Shown: positions 44,406 through 56,260 of the stretch, in pieces
How the letters are laid out: every line of letters begins with the position of its first letter
Position numbering within the stretch: the stretch's first letter is position 1
Assembly (NCBI GenBank): GCA_963930645.1
Contig: OZ005648.1
Coordinates: 153,022,535 to 153,086,534, forward strand
From: Salticus scenicus
Taxonomy: Eukaryota; Arthropoda; Arachnida; Araneae; Salticidae
Direction of reading: 5' to 3'
DNA: 64,000 nucleotides
Translations under genes and position numbers: made by a program
Notes under the pieces: model-generated
What the model was told of the DNA's origin: nothing
Seen by the model: only the letters and a program-made list of their open reading frames with translations
The model's database searches: none

Positions 44406-45031
44406 ATTTTTTACATAACAATGTAAGAGGGGAGAGCTTTAATCTGAATTGCTTAAATCACTTTTGATTACAAAATTTAAAGCATCAAGTTTCTGTTTCT
44501 ATATGTGTATTAAAAAAAAATAATAATAAATAAATACAAAGAAACTTAACAAATAAAAGGGGTTCAAAATAAAACCAAGCTTCCTTTAGCTTTAGAGGTT
44601 AAATGATTTTTGTCATTCAGCTAGTGAGGTTTTTTTTTTTTTTTTTTCCTAGAAAATTTTTTGAATATTATCAATGGGACGGTCTTATATCCCTCATGAC
44701 TGTGATTTTCAGGAAATGTTTAGCCTTTGTAACAATATAACATTCTAATTTGGCTCATAACATGAAAATTTCTCCCCGTTCATGTCACTGTCTCGTTAAT
44801 CTTGGGAGAAATTCGTTTTTACACACATTTCGCCAATTACCATTATAAATGAATTTTTTTAGTCCTTGCAAATAATAACATACGATATTCTCCCCCGTGT
44901 TTAATTTTGAAATTTTAGCAATCCCAAAACTACTTTTTTTTATGACAGACAGGAAAGCCACAGATCGTCGCAAGCTGTACAAAAGAAATTCTCTCAAATT
45001 TATCACTATTCTTATAAAATGATGCATTCTT
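44406..45031. other. Gene-free stretch between MITEs
   Basis: Poly(T) lies near 44630-44648. CAATGGGACGGTCTTAT at about 44669-44685 is a loose inverse match to AAAATCGTCCCATTGG at about 42181-42196, hinting at an older, larger element around the whole cluster. No gene. Confidence 0.35.
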
Positions 45032-45213
45032 CAGAGCTGCCAACCTAATCCGGCAAATTGTTAGTACCGCCCCTTTTTCTACACCATTTAATTTTCAGAG
45101 TATTTGTTTTCTTCATCCATCGTATATATATTTAAAGAGAATTACTCTAAAAATTAAGTGGTGTAGGAAAAAGGGCAGTATTAACAATTTGCCGGATTTG
45201 GTTGGCAGCTCTG
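45032..45213. mobile_element. CAGAGCTGCC MITE with 6-bp target duplication
   Basis: Ends CAGAGCTGCCAACCTAATCC and (inverse) CAGAGCTGCCAACCAAATCC, with pairing continuing through GGCAAATTGTTAGTAC, GCCCTTTTTC and TACACCA. Flanked by ATTCTT on both sides. 182 bp and almost wholly palindromic. Best-preserved member of the cluster. Confidence 0.9.
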
Positions 45214-45409
45214 ATTCTTCAATGTATTAATTTATAATTTCGTCTTTATTCTTAAAGTATCACTGAATAAACTATTGATTACAGTCTGTTATTTTTTATC
45301 GCAGTAAAACAAGAACTCATGCGCATTCCATTCAAACATCATTTCTGAGTTACCAATTTTTATAATGTTGGTTGTTGGAAAAATTTTATAGAAATATTTA
45401 TTTTGTTTA

Positions 45410-45430
45410 ACCCTTTAACGGGCTATTTAT
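45410..45430. other. Solitary TTAACCCTTTAACGGGC end
   Basis: This looks like one end of a TTAA-type element (compare 58830), but I find no partner end nearby. Confidence 0.25.
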
Positions 45431-45549
45431 TTCTAGTAATGGTATATTTAAATGTTTTTTGGGATTCAGATTGATTAAAAAAAAAAAAAAAAAAAAATCA
45501 CTTAGCTTATTAGATAAAATTAAATTTTAATTTTAATTCCATATAAGTC

Positions 45550-45744
45550 CATACCTGCCAACATCCTGTGTCAGAAGATTTTTAGTACACGCCCTTTTTC
45601 AACTCAATTTTATTTTTAGAGTAATTATCTCCAAATGTAGTTATGATTAAGTAAGTATAAAATTACTCTAAAAAAAGACTGGTGTGAAAATAAAGGCGGG
45701 TACTAAAAATCTTACGATTATTAATGAGATCGTTGGCAAGTTTG
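45550..45744. mobile_element. CAGAGCTGCC-family MITE, diverged, with 6-bp target duplication
   Basis: Ends CATACCTGCCAAC and (inverse) CAAACTTGCCAAC, flanked on both sides by TAAGTC. The internal inverted blocks GATTTTTAGTAC, CGCCCTTTTTC and TTAGAGTAATT match the plan of 45032-45213. Confidence 0.85.
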
Positions 45745-45970
45745 TAAGTCAATGAGAAGAATACTTACCACCTAATTAATTAACTGTAAATGAGAAAGGC
45801 GTGGCAAACTACCTGTCCACACTTACTGTCTTAAGCACCCGTTTTGTGTGCTAAAATTATTTATCACAGTCTTAGAAAGATAATTTCAGAAAAAAGAAAT
45901 CAACACAGTATGTGACACTTTGTTCTTTTATTTTGTTATCTGGTTTTTATTTTCCTATCATGTGTACAAT

Positions 45971-46182
45971 CGTATCTTCCAACTTTTTAAATATATCCCG
46001 GAATGTTGTTAGTACACGCCCCCTTTTTAAACCGTATTCTTTTTAGAGTAATTTTCTTCATATTTAATTGTAATTACATACAATTTAAAAAAAAAAAAAA
46101 AATACTCTACAGAGAATACGGAATGAAAAAAGGGCGGATATTAACAAAATTCCGGAATAAATTAAAAAAGTTTGCAGTTATG
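45971..46182. mobile_element. CAGAGCTGCC-family MITE, diverged
   Basis: Left arm CTTCCAACTTTTTAAATA, CCCGGAATGTTGTTAGTA, CGCCCCCTTTTT; right arm the inverse (AAAAAGGGCGGATATTAAC, TTCCGGAATAAATTAAAAAA). Same blocks in the same order as its neighbours. The target duplication is not preserved. Confidence 0.75.
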
Positions 46183-46193
46183 TAATATATATA

Positions 46194-46398
46194 CAGTCGG
46201 TAACAAAAGTCTCTGAACACTAGCAAAAATTCCTATATAAAAAAAGTACACTTAATACAGTTTTGTTAAATAAATCCTTGTCGAATCCTGTTCTTAGTCA
46301 GTCTAAAAACATGATTCGACAAGAAATTATTTAACAAAACTGTATTAAGTGTACTATAGGAATTTTTGCTAGTGTTCGGAGACTTTTGTTACAGACTG
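46194..46398. mobile_element. Tc1-type palindromic MITE
   Basis: TA at 46192-46193 and 46399-46400. The arms, about 95 bp each and nearly identical, start CAGTCGGTAACAAAAGTCTC and CAGTCTGTAACAAAAGTCTC and continue through GAACACTAGCAAAAATTCCT and TTGTCGAATC. The central spacer is only about 15 bp. The high arm identity suggests youth or gene conversion. Confidence 0.9.
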
Positions 46399-46778
46399 TA
46401 TATATATCACACATTTTCATATAATTGTAATATTTAATTTTCAATTTGAAGTTCCTACATTTATGAAAAAAGTTTAATGAAATCTTAATAAAGCTATCTT
46501 AGTCAAAACTAAAATTACAGCATCTTTATTTTATCCTTATAAGCAACGAAATCTGTTGCTAACTTCTAAAAAATTTTATTTTCCTTGTGATCTGCGTAAT
46601 TCTAGCACTGTATTACATGAAGCATTAAACTACTTTTAGCTGTGCAAATTCTCCTTGTAAACTCGTGACCTAAATCCAAAATATTTAATTCTGACTAACT
46701 ATTATTTGCTGCCATTAAAAATAAATAAATAAATAAATGAAGTAGAAGAAGATTCCTAGATAATTAGCAACGTTAACG

Positions 46779-47190
46779 CAGAACTACCAACTTTTTAATT
46801 TATCGCGCAACATTGTTACCACCAGCGTTGCCAATCGTACGATAATACTTACCAACATTTCTAATTTTTAAATCGGGTTTCACACCAATATTTCTTGATA
46901 GAAATATCTCATATTAATTTTACATGATTAAATAAAGTAAAATGTATTATAGAAAATTTCTGGTATGAAATCTCCCGACAAAATCGGAAACTTGGCATCT
47001 ATATGTACGATACTTATCATACTGTTGATAACGCTGGATCTTCTTTCCATACCGCATTCTTTGTACCGTATTTTATTCCAATACGTAATTACAATTAAAT
47101 AAAAATGGAAATTAGTCTTCTAATATAGTGGCATGAAAAAAAAAAAGGCTGTTACTAAAAATGCTAGAGAAAAAAACAATAGCAGCTCTG
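46779..47190. mobile_element. CAGAGCTGCC-family element with nested insertion
   Basis: Outer ends CAGAACTACCAAC and (inverse) CAGAGCTGCTATTG, with the family blocks ACATTGTTACC and, in the right half, CATGAAAAAAAAAAAGGC. A smaller element (46822-47037) interrupts it. Confidence 0.6.
46822..47037. mobile_element. Nested palindromic element, CCAGCGTTGCCAA ends
   Basis: Ends CCAGCGTTGCCAATCGTACG and (inverse) CCAGCGTTATCAACAGTATG. The inner blocks TCTAATTTTTAAATCGGG and TTTCACACCAATATTTCT are paired with GAAATCTCCCGAC. It may be a sister subfamily of its host. Confidence 0.65.
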
Positions 47191-49010
47191 TAAATGTGTA
47201 GGTTTACAAACAATCATACAAGAAATTTGAGACTGTATGTGTTATGTGAAAGAAAAGACAATAGACATTTTTACTACTGAACGTGTTTAATATTGCTAAG
47301 TGCTACAGGTGACAATAAACTGACCCAGAACGGACATGTATATATATATTTATATATAATATATATATAACAACACATCTGTCGCATACTTAGCAATGAA
47401 AAAGATTTTTTTCCGTCAATTCACAAAATTTAATCGCTGTTGTTTTATTTTTTCCATTTTTGCAATTTTATTTTTTTCCATGGAGGCTGAATAAAACTGA
47501 TCATTTGTGCATGTTAGCGGCTTTATATTGATCTAAGTTCTTTGTGTGTCGACCAATGATTGGTAAGAGTCGGACAAGACGGATTAAAAAAAATAACATG
47601 GTATCGTCCTCACGCTTTTTCACAAACATACGAATAGAATACACAGTCACGCTAAGGGTCAAGGGCCGCCATGTTTGACCAGCTGAATCGGTGAAATGTA
47701 CAGTTAACATCGTTGCAGGAGAACAATTTCAAGTTCTTAGTATGTCTGTTCTAATAGTTTGTAGTTGTTATTAAAAAAATAACTAGATCAAACACATGGT
47801 AGATCTTCAGAAAAGTCAATCAACTTAATACAAATTAAGACCCCAATTGAAAATAAAATAAAGTAAAATAAAAACATTATTAACAACGAAATATAATGTT
47901 CCATCTGGTGATAATGCTGGATTATTTGATAAAACAATCTACTGATTACTCTTAATAACTCTTAATAAATAATAAAATAATATTTCCGAATTCCCAAGTT
48001 AAGAACTAGAATTTTTTAAAGAAATTTCGTAAATATTTTTCATATAGTCTATAATTTTAAATATAAGGCAATTTAATAATACAGTGATAATCATATAAGT
48101 AATTTATTTCGCAAATCGAAAATAAATAAATTGTGCTTCTTTAACAAAATCTTTAAAATAATATCTCTCTAAAGCATATTTATATACTTTGAGAGATAAT
48201 ACAGAAAGCAAAATTTTAATAATTCATTTAGTATAGGTTTAATATTTTGTTAAGGTATAACTGACTGACTATAATAAAATAAAATTCTTGAAGAGTTTTT
48301 AAGCTAATAAGTAGATTTTAAAATCTTATAAATAATGCCATTTACCAGTAAGGAACCTCAAAATCAATTTATAATCACCTTTTTATGTTTTCACGTAAAT
48401 TTTAAATCGTAAACATGGATATTTTTTTAATCGCGAGGCCGCTGCTCTGAACATTTACTATAAACATTATAAAAGTTAATATTATACACACATTCCCGTA
48501 TGGAGGAAGGGGTAAAGCAACGATTGTATTTCACGTGAAAACAAAAAAATAGGTGGGATAAATTGAATTTGTCACAAGAAGAGGTTACTAAAAAATCACA
48601 ATTGAAACATCTCTCACGGTGCACCTGACCAGAAAGAAATTGTTTCTTCTTTGGTTTCATCATTATAAAATTGGACAACATAGAAATCATTTTATAATAA
48701 AAAATATATATCAAACAAGTAAATTATACAACATCATACATTATCAGTAGAAAGTAATTAAGGCCTAGGGAATAACTTTTTATATTTTCTATGAAATCAC
48801 TTACACATAAACTTTAAACTCTTAAGTACAATCTTAATATTTTTTTGAGAAATATAATCGAATTTTCTTTCACACTATATCTAATTAGCAGGAAAAAAAT
48901 CAATTACAAAGTCATTAGCTCTTTTGTGAACTGCAGTTTTCAATAAACATTCAATTACTTTAATTTTGTATAGATAGAGCTACGCTATTATTATATTTTA
49001 TATAAAAAGC

Positions 49011-49047
<37 letters not shown>

Positions 49048-49258
49048 TAACATTAGAAAATTAATTTTGAAGTTTCTACAGAAAATATAACTTTACGCAA
49101 TAATTTTATTTACTATGAATTTCTTAAAATATGAGTATTAGAAATGGATCGGAAAAACCTTTGATTTTACTAAATTGAATTAAAAAACCTAAATATTTAA
49201 AATTTTAAATGTGAATCATACAGATCATTTTTTCAACCAATCTGCAAATGCCCATTAA
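47191..49258. other. Gene-free AT-rich region
   Basis: No gene. The stretch 47500-47730 is GC-richer; the minus frame there (including AGQTWRPLTLSVTVYS) matches nothing I know. Poly(T) lies at about 49017-49044. Confidence 0.45.
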
Positions 49259-49535
49259 ACCCTTAAATGCCGTATGATGCCTTTCGGCAACATACGCCAT
49301 TTAAGCATGTTGCCTTTCGGCAACATACCCAAGTTTGTCTTCTAAAGTATTGTTACAATAATATTGAAGCTCTAATGCCTCATGTTTGCTGGCTGACAAC
49401 AAATGGCTTTTTAGTTGTAAACCATAGTTAAAATAAAGTATGCTTTTTTAAAGTATTTTTTTCCGTGATTTATTTAATAGAGGTAAGAATAAAACATTTT
49501 TAAATTGATTTAAAAAATAATCTGGCATTTAAGGT
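49259..49535. mobile_element. TTAA-flanked MITE with internal hairpins
   Basis: TTAA at 49255-49258 and 49536-49539. Ends ACCCTTAAATGCC and (inverse) ACCTTAAATGCC. Close to the left end the word TGCCTTTCGGCAACATAC appears twice about 28 bases apart, each carrying a GTTGCC/GGCAAC-type hairpin. 277 bp with no ORF; piggyBac-type by target. Confidence 0.75.
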
Positions 49536-49539
49536 TTAA

Positions 49540-52500
49540 ATATAGCCAACTATCTTAAATGCAATTAACTTTTTTCAGAGTTTTCATAGAAAATATAATT
49601 CTAAAGTAATACGATCATTTACGTTACACATGAGCAAATAATTCTTGAGCATCCGTATACAATCAATCAGCTACATAAGTATGAAAAAAATGAGTATCAA
49701 TTGCGTTTAAAAGAATTTAAGTATCCAATTTTTGATGTCAAATTATTAGATTTCCCATTTTCAAAACCATCAGTAAAACTTATAATGCACATCGGCAAGA
49801 TCACTGATATTTACATTTGTAACAAATAGTAATGAAATAGCGTTTTCTTTTATTTAGTAACACAGTACATTAATTAGAATATTTGTATGTTCAAATTTTA
49901 CAAAAGTGTACAAGATAGAAGCTCTTCAAAATGGTTCAGTTTAATCATATTAAGTGCAATATATTTGGTCGTACAATCTTTAATGTTATCAGCAAACTAG
50001 ACAGCAAAATACATTGATTCAATCATCATTTTTAAGAATTATTATTATTTTTTTTTAAGTTTCTATTACATAAAATATAAAATTTAATGTCATATGTACG
50101 ATATGCAAGTTCTTACCCGATATCGTAAAATAGGGATGATGATAGCTATACAATTTCTAAAAATATAATTGATTTATGTACAGTGTTTCAAAAATCCTCT
50201 AAATGTACCACACACAAATAATTTGATAAATTTTGCGAGTTTGTCTTACGTTAATGGAGCACGTGACAGATAAGTACAATAATATATTTTTTTTCTCTGC
50301 TTATTATTTTATATTTCACGATTTGAAAAAAAAAAAAAAAAAATTATGTTTTAAAATTTTTAAGATATAAATTCAAAAGACTTTATTAATTACTTTCAAA
50401 ATATTCAAATATTAAAGTAAGCAGAAATAAGTAAAAAATTCACCGGAGGAATTTCGTTTGCAAAAAACTCGAAAGAAATATTTCGGATCGAAACAAAACC
50501 CCAAAACCTTCGCCAGGCGAATAATCGTTATTTTATTATTAGAGTTATTATGCCATAATAAAATAATCGTATTATTTATTATTAGAGTAACCAACTTAAG
50601 TATTTGGGGTTTATTTTAAAACAAAACGCAATACGTATGTCGAATGAAATATGAAATAGTTTTTTTTTTTTTTTTTTTTTATGTGAAGTTTGATTTGAAA
50701 CATACGTTAATATTCATCAGCATAATATTCGATTATTTTTAAAGTGAAATATTTATCATGAGAGAGATGAATAAATTCCTATAAATTAAAATTATAGGGG
50801 AAAAATGCGTTAACATTAGCAACGGGAAAAAAAAATGTCACCAAATTTAAAAATGTCAAACATAAATTTTGCCACTTCATTCATTGAAAATTCGTAAAAT
50901 TATCAAATTAGAACATTTTAAAATGTATTCAATATGCAACTAAAATTGTAATTAATGACAATTTGTTATATGTATATTGTTTTAAATGTTAAAAGGAAGC
51001 TAATCTTTTTTATGTAATCTTTTGAAATCGATAGTAAACACAATTACAGTATTAATCATAATTTTGAAAAGCCATTAAAAACCACATTTAAAAAATTATT
51101 CCTTAAAAAAAAGAAGAAGAAGAAAGTATTATTGTACTTCTCCAATGTATTATCATGCTCCAAAATTACCATTCACTATTCTACTAATTAATACTACGCA
51201 CTCGTAGTGCCGTTGATTTTTACGGATATATAAGGAAAGTGAAAATTTTCTAAACATTAAAATCTCAAAAACTCCGTTTCCATTTTTATTTCTTCTAAAT
51301 CTAGACTCTTAGAAAGGCAAGCCAAAATATCGGGCAATTAGATGTCACAATACAAAACTGCTTCGACAAGCAGCTGAGGCGTATACGGTTTGTTGTACTT
51401 TCAGATCTTTGGTTAAATTGTAAGCGATAACTATGAATTAATTTCTTCGAATTTTCCGAGAGAATACAGAGGGGATGTAAATTAAGTTTCGAAATTTTCC
51501 CCATTCTCAAACTAAGAAGGCACTACAAATCGTATTCTAAGCCAAAAAATAATATACTTTTTTTTTTTTCTTTTCAGCAATATCAAAAATAAGAAAAAGG
51601 CAAGAAAAATTAAGACCACTTGGTATATTAGCAATACATATCACAAAAAAGAGATGTTTTGTATAACACTTCATTCGATGAAATCAAATACACAGGCTTT
51701 TTAAAAAAGTATACATAGTTTTAGCTCTCCCACCCAAGATGACTGACAACAAATTAGCATTCCCTAATGTGGAGATAATCTACAGATAATCTATTCCGAA
51801 CTGAAATATAAAGAAAGAAAATCTCAAATTCAGGACTTCGTTTTAACTTATGTTGACGCTTTATCACCGCAGAATATGTTTAACAAAAAAAAAAAAAAAA
51901 AAAGACACTTTTTATTTTTATTCCAATTTTATTTTTCATTTTTATTTTCATTTTTATTTTCCGTTTCATTTATTTTTATTTTATTTTATTATTCATTTTT
52001 ATGTCTTTATGCTACCGTCAGGACTGAGCATACACAACACCGTTTACGTCATATGACGAAAAAGTGCAATTCCGTGTTGCACAAAAACTTTGTCTAAACA
52101 GACATAACGTCTCATTTATCCTACGTAATGTCCCACTGAAGCGGGCATGCACCCCGCATTTCTATAATTATAACGATTATTGTTAAGTGAAAAAATACCC
52201 AATAAACATGACACTCTAAGAGAGTACATAAGTACGATGATTAGAGGGGAAAGGACCCAAAAACATTTAAAAGATAACGATTCTGCCTATGCTGAATCGC
52301 TAAACTTTTAACAATAATTTTAATGTTAATATATTTTGAACATTAATTTAATGTAAATATTTAAAATAAAATTTATAAAACATAGTAAACGTTAATGATA
52401 TATTAAGAACCATATTAAGAAATTTATCGTACTGTTTATAATCCACGAAAAAAGATCAATTTAACCTTGGTCCACAAGTCCTCGAACTTTTAAATGCCTC

Positions 52501-53230
52501 AAAATATATGTCCTGAAAAAAAAAAAAAAAAATCTTTATCGAAATATTTGTTGATTAGTTTAAATTTTCAAAGTAAAAACACCTTTTTTTTTTTTTATAT
52601 TTAATAGCAAAACGTTCAGCTGAAACAAAAGTATTTCATACGTTTCAAAAGTTCAAAAATAAATGAATAACTAATTTTCGTTTAGACTGTAATAAATAAG
52701 AGTCAGTTGAAAGCAGAACTAACGACTTAATTTCTTTATACTCAAAATGTTCTAAAAGTGTAATTGAAAACCTAGCAAATGAAGAAAAACTAATTATTAT
52801 TTTTTTAATTAATTTATTTTTTAATGACATAATCATAACAGTTTTAGATTTTTTTTTTTTCTGTGAATTTTGAAAGATTTACGTTTTTGGGTTGATCAGA
52901 GAATGCTAATTTTGCGCCAACTTTACAAAGAAAACACCGATCCCAAACATATATATATATACCACATATATACACATAAAGTTGAAAATCTTCCAGTATT
53001 AATTGTATCAACTTGTCAACGATTTTGTAATGTTTCTTTTTTTTTTTTCACCAGATCAATGAGCTGGCCCACACAAACAACACTTAAAAATGCAAAATAA
53101 AAAATACAACTCTGCGTGAATGGCGACCAAGACCCTTGTAATATTTTTGTAGTAAGAAACATACACACACATCCAACGCGCGCACACATTTAATACAGTA
53201 GAGTTGTTGGCTTTGGGAATTTTTTTTTTT
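49540..53230. other. Gene-free AT-rich region
   Basis: No gene seen. Poly(A) near 50326-50343, poly(T) near 50660-50680, poly(A) near 51886-51903, repeated TTTTATTTTCAT words at 51907-51995, poly(A) near 52516-52531. A GC-richer patch at 52010-52160 has no open frame of note. Confidence 0.5.
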
Positions 53231-53401
53231 TTTATCTTTTTTTATTTTTTTTTCTTCTTATTTTTATTCCAAGCGGAGTAAAACAGTTCCCCTGGTGGGA
53301 TCGACATAACAACGAGAGATTTTCATAGAGACACATTGAAGAAGGCAGAAAGAGAAGACGGTCAATACATCATCACCTCACAATAGTCGCACCCTATTGA
53401 T
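53231..53401 (-). other. Candidate 3'-terminal exon or UTR, minus strand
   Basis: On the minus strand a pyrimidine tract ending CTCTTTTCAG leads into GC-richer sequence from 53401 down to about 53270. Possible short C-terminal readings are SIGCDYCEVMMY then stop (53362) or INRVRLL then stop (53378). AATAAA occurs on the minus strand near 53262. No other exon of such a gene was found, so this is a weak call. Confidence 0.2.
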
Positions 53402-53695
53402 CTGAAAAGAGAAAAAAAAATGTATAAGTTTTCATAAAAATAACTATTAATGCATATAAAAACTGGCACAGAACAACGTATCTTGAACTTTCAAGATATA
53501 TTGAATGAGAATATGTGAAAAGTTAAGCTTGAAAGTAACTTTGTAATAAAAGATTATATACACCAGGGTGAAAAAGAGTTTTTTATATTAGTGTTTACCT
53601 ACAAAAATTTCTAACCTATAAAATCACAAATTTAATTGTAAAAATATGATAAAGACTTCTATATAAAAATACTGGTGGCAGAAAAGCGGAACTCT

Positions 53696-53713
53696 CCCCC
53701 CCCCCCCCCCCCC
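53696..53713. repeat. Poly(C) run, 18 bases
   Basis: Rare in this AT-rich window. It is paired by a G run at about 53891-53903 inside the adjacent palindromic element. Confidence 0.9.
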
Positions 53714-53716
53714 TTG

Positions 53717-53732
53717 ATATACACAGACCTGC

Positions 53733-53763
<31 letters not shown>

Positions 53764-53954
53764 GTTCTTTAAAATAATTCTTTTTTTCTCACACCCCTTT
53801 TTTTTTAAACTAATTTTGTACTTATTTAATGATAGTTACATTCTGGGGAAAATTAATCCATAAAAAATATGATGTGGAAAAAAGAAAAATGGGGGGGGGG
53901 GGAGCACTAAAAATGTTACGAAATAAATAAAAATATTCGTGGGTCTGTGTATAT
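53717..53954. mobile_element. CAGACCTGCC-family palindromic element
   Basis: Ends TATACACAGACCTGCC and (inverse) TATACACAGACCCACG, with a long T run at 53739-53763 inside the left end and the family word TTCTCACACCCC. Only loosely preserved internally. Confidence 0.65.
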
Positions 53955-53983
53955 AAACAAAACTTAGTCAACTAGAAACCTTT

Positions 53984-54144
53984 CAGAGCTGCTACGTTCC
54001 GTATTTCTTCTCTCTGACTCTTCCCCACTACATTTAACTATATAATAATCTTCTACAGTATATTTCCACTCTCATTTAAAGAGAAAAATGCGAAATATAT
54101 TTTCGGAAGAGTCAGGGAAAAAAGGTGGGCCCCTGGCAACTCTG
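53984..54144. mobile_element. CAGAGCTGCT-family MITE, TGACTCTTCC subfamily
   Basis: Ends CAGAGCTGCTACG and (inverse) CAGAGTTGCCAGGGG. Inner blocks TCTGACTCTTCC and GGAAGAGTCAGGGA pair. The same inner block occurs in 55233-55392, defining a subfamily distinct from the 45-kb members. Confidence 0.8.
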
Positions 54145-55004
54145 ACATTATAAGTTTTACAATGATCTAAAAAACACAATACAATTTTTGTACGTAGTTC
54201 TCATATATATTTATTGTCTATTTATCAAAAAGCTTATGGGTGGTGAACTACGGCATTAACTATGGCTCATACTGCACATGAGTATAAATATCTTATATTT
54301 ATACATATACATTTTATATGTACTGTATGGGCTACGTAATATATGCACTCGAGCATACCTATGCTATTTGCTATGCAAATCTAAGATAAAGTGGCTAAAA
54401 ATAAAATAGTTCACAATTTCCGTGCTATAGAAAATTTATAACTGTAAATAGTTCCTCTAATACTTACACCTTTTATACTGCTTTAGCTTTTTGAGAAAAC
54501 TAACGGAATTACTAAATATATACAAATTGGCTGAACGATTTTTTTTTTTTTTTCATAATTTACTCATTTAATTCGTAAAGAACTGTAAAGCAATACAATA
54601 ACATGCGTTTGGAATATTAGGACAATACTTTTGTTAATTTAAATGCAACATAAAAAAATAATTTATATGCGATTTTAGAAATTTCAATAACCTTATAAAA
54701 AAAGCGGGAAGCATGTAAATACTTTTTCATGTACATTACAAGTAAGTTACATATGCGAAACATTTTTTCCACATTTAAGTACATTAAAAACAACAAAAAA
54801 AAAAAAAAAAAAAAAAAAAAACCTAATTTGATAATTTTTAGCAATGTGATTACATTCTATAGCGCAAAATAAATTTACAGAAATTTTATTTATTTATTTA
54901 TTTATTGCAGAAAGATAACAAATGTTAACTTCTGTACAACAATAATAATAAATCTATGTTAATCATTAATTGATAACAGACAAAAGAAATAAATATAAAT
55001 CTAT
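54145..55004. other. Gene-free AT-rich stretch
   Basis: Poly(T) near 54540-54553, poly(A) 54788-54821 and an ATTT repeat near 54887-54906. No gene. Confidence 0.5.
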
Positions 55005-55140
55005 CCCGGATGAAGAAGCGGGGGAGCCATCCCCTTTGTGGATAATCAAAATTGTGATGGCCTGTCTCCGGATCCCAGACCGTCGCCAGTTACCCATAGC
55101 GCAGTACTAGTGTAACGTTAAACCCAACCTAACTACCTAC
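55005..55140. other. GC-rich island of unknown nature
   Basis: About 50 percent GC in an AT-rich setting. On the minus strand it reads TTAACGTTACACTAGTACTG, CGCTATGGGTAACTGGCGAC, GGTCTGGGATCCGGAGACAG. Frames are broken by stops. The compact, non-coding, GC-rich look suggests the tail or promoter of a retroelement, but I cannot name it. Confidence 0.4.
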
Positions 55141-55232
55141 TTAGCCGAATCAAAACATCAACTTAAAAAATTATTAACCTATATAAAATATATAACCTAT
55201 ATAATTATTAAACTATATAAAACTGTAGAATA

Positions 55233-55392
55233 CAGGGTTGCTATGGGACTACTATTTTTCCCTGACTCTTCCTCGGCATATATTACCACAATTGATCGTG
55301 AAAACATATTACTAAAAATTACTGTAAAAAAAAAATATGTATATGTAATATGAAGAGTCAAGAAAAAAAAAATACCGGCTTCAACAACTCTG
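55233..55392. mobile_element. CAGGGTTGCT-family MITE, TGACTCTTCC subfamily
   Basis: Ends CAGGGTTGCTATGGG and (inverse) CAGAGTTGTTGAAGCC. Inner pair CCCTGACTCTTCC and GAAGAGTCAAGAAA. Close relative of 53984-54144. Confidence 0.8.
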
Positions 55393-55675
55393 GTATAAAA
55401 AAAATGACAAAATTTGACAAATAATAATAATAATAATAATTAAGAAATAAATAAATAAAAATGAATTAGTTACCAAATTTATCATTTTTATAATTTTTAA
55501 GCTAGTAAATCATCTCTCTATAAATGATATACAATATCGTATTATGTATTTAAGGGGAAAAAAATGTCCTTTTTTTTCCCCTATATAGTTTTTCTTCAAA
55601 TATATATTTTTTATATATATACTTTTAATTTCCTATTACATATTTACCAAAAAACGTTACACATTTGTTTTATTC

Positions 55676-55918
55676 CTACGTAGAAAGAGAAACTAAAATC
55701 ATCAGAGCTCTTTAGATTAATGTTTTATTGTAGACTCATATAAACAAAAGAAATAATATGAAATATTATTTTTTAGTAAAAGTTTACTAATACACTTTTA
55801 GTCTAACCTAAAACTTATTTAAAAATCTTGAAAATGCATTGGTTTTGCTTCCTATCGAGAAAGTAAAACTGAAAAGCCTAGTGTTCTATACGCTAATGTT
55901 TTATTACAAATACATTTA
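55676..55918. repeat. Degraded duplication of about 175 bp period
   Basis: GTAGAAAGAGAAACTAAAAT...TTAATGTTTTATTGTAGAC (55678-55736) is echoed by TCGAGAAAGTAAAACTGAAA...CTAATGTTTTATTACAAAT (55855-55914). Two old units. Confidence 0.5.
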
Positions 55919-56112
55919 ACAAATTTACAGAAATTTCTAAACTATATATATAATCCATACCAAAAACCTTTCATATAACAAATATAATCGAGAAATTTTG
56001 TTAACTTAAATTCAGAGTAATAAATTTATACAGATACAGATACAGCACGTATATCATTTATATGTCATATACACAAGCAACAAAATGAAATAAATATTAC
56101 ATAAACACAATA

Positions 56113-56229
56113 ATCTGGAAATAATTTTCGGGTATATATTCCAATTTATATATTCAAAGGTTTGGAAGTAATTGGGAGAAGGACTACTTCCAAATTTACT
56201 AATGCATACCAAATTTCAATTTTCGATTA

Positions 56230-56260
<31 letters not shown>

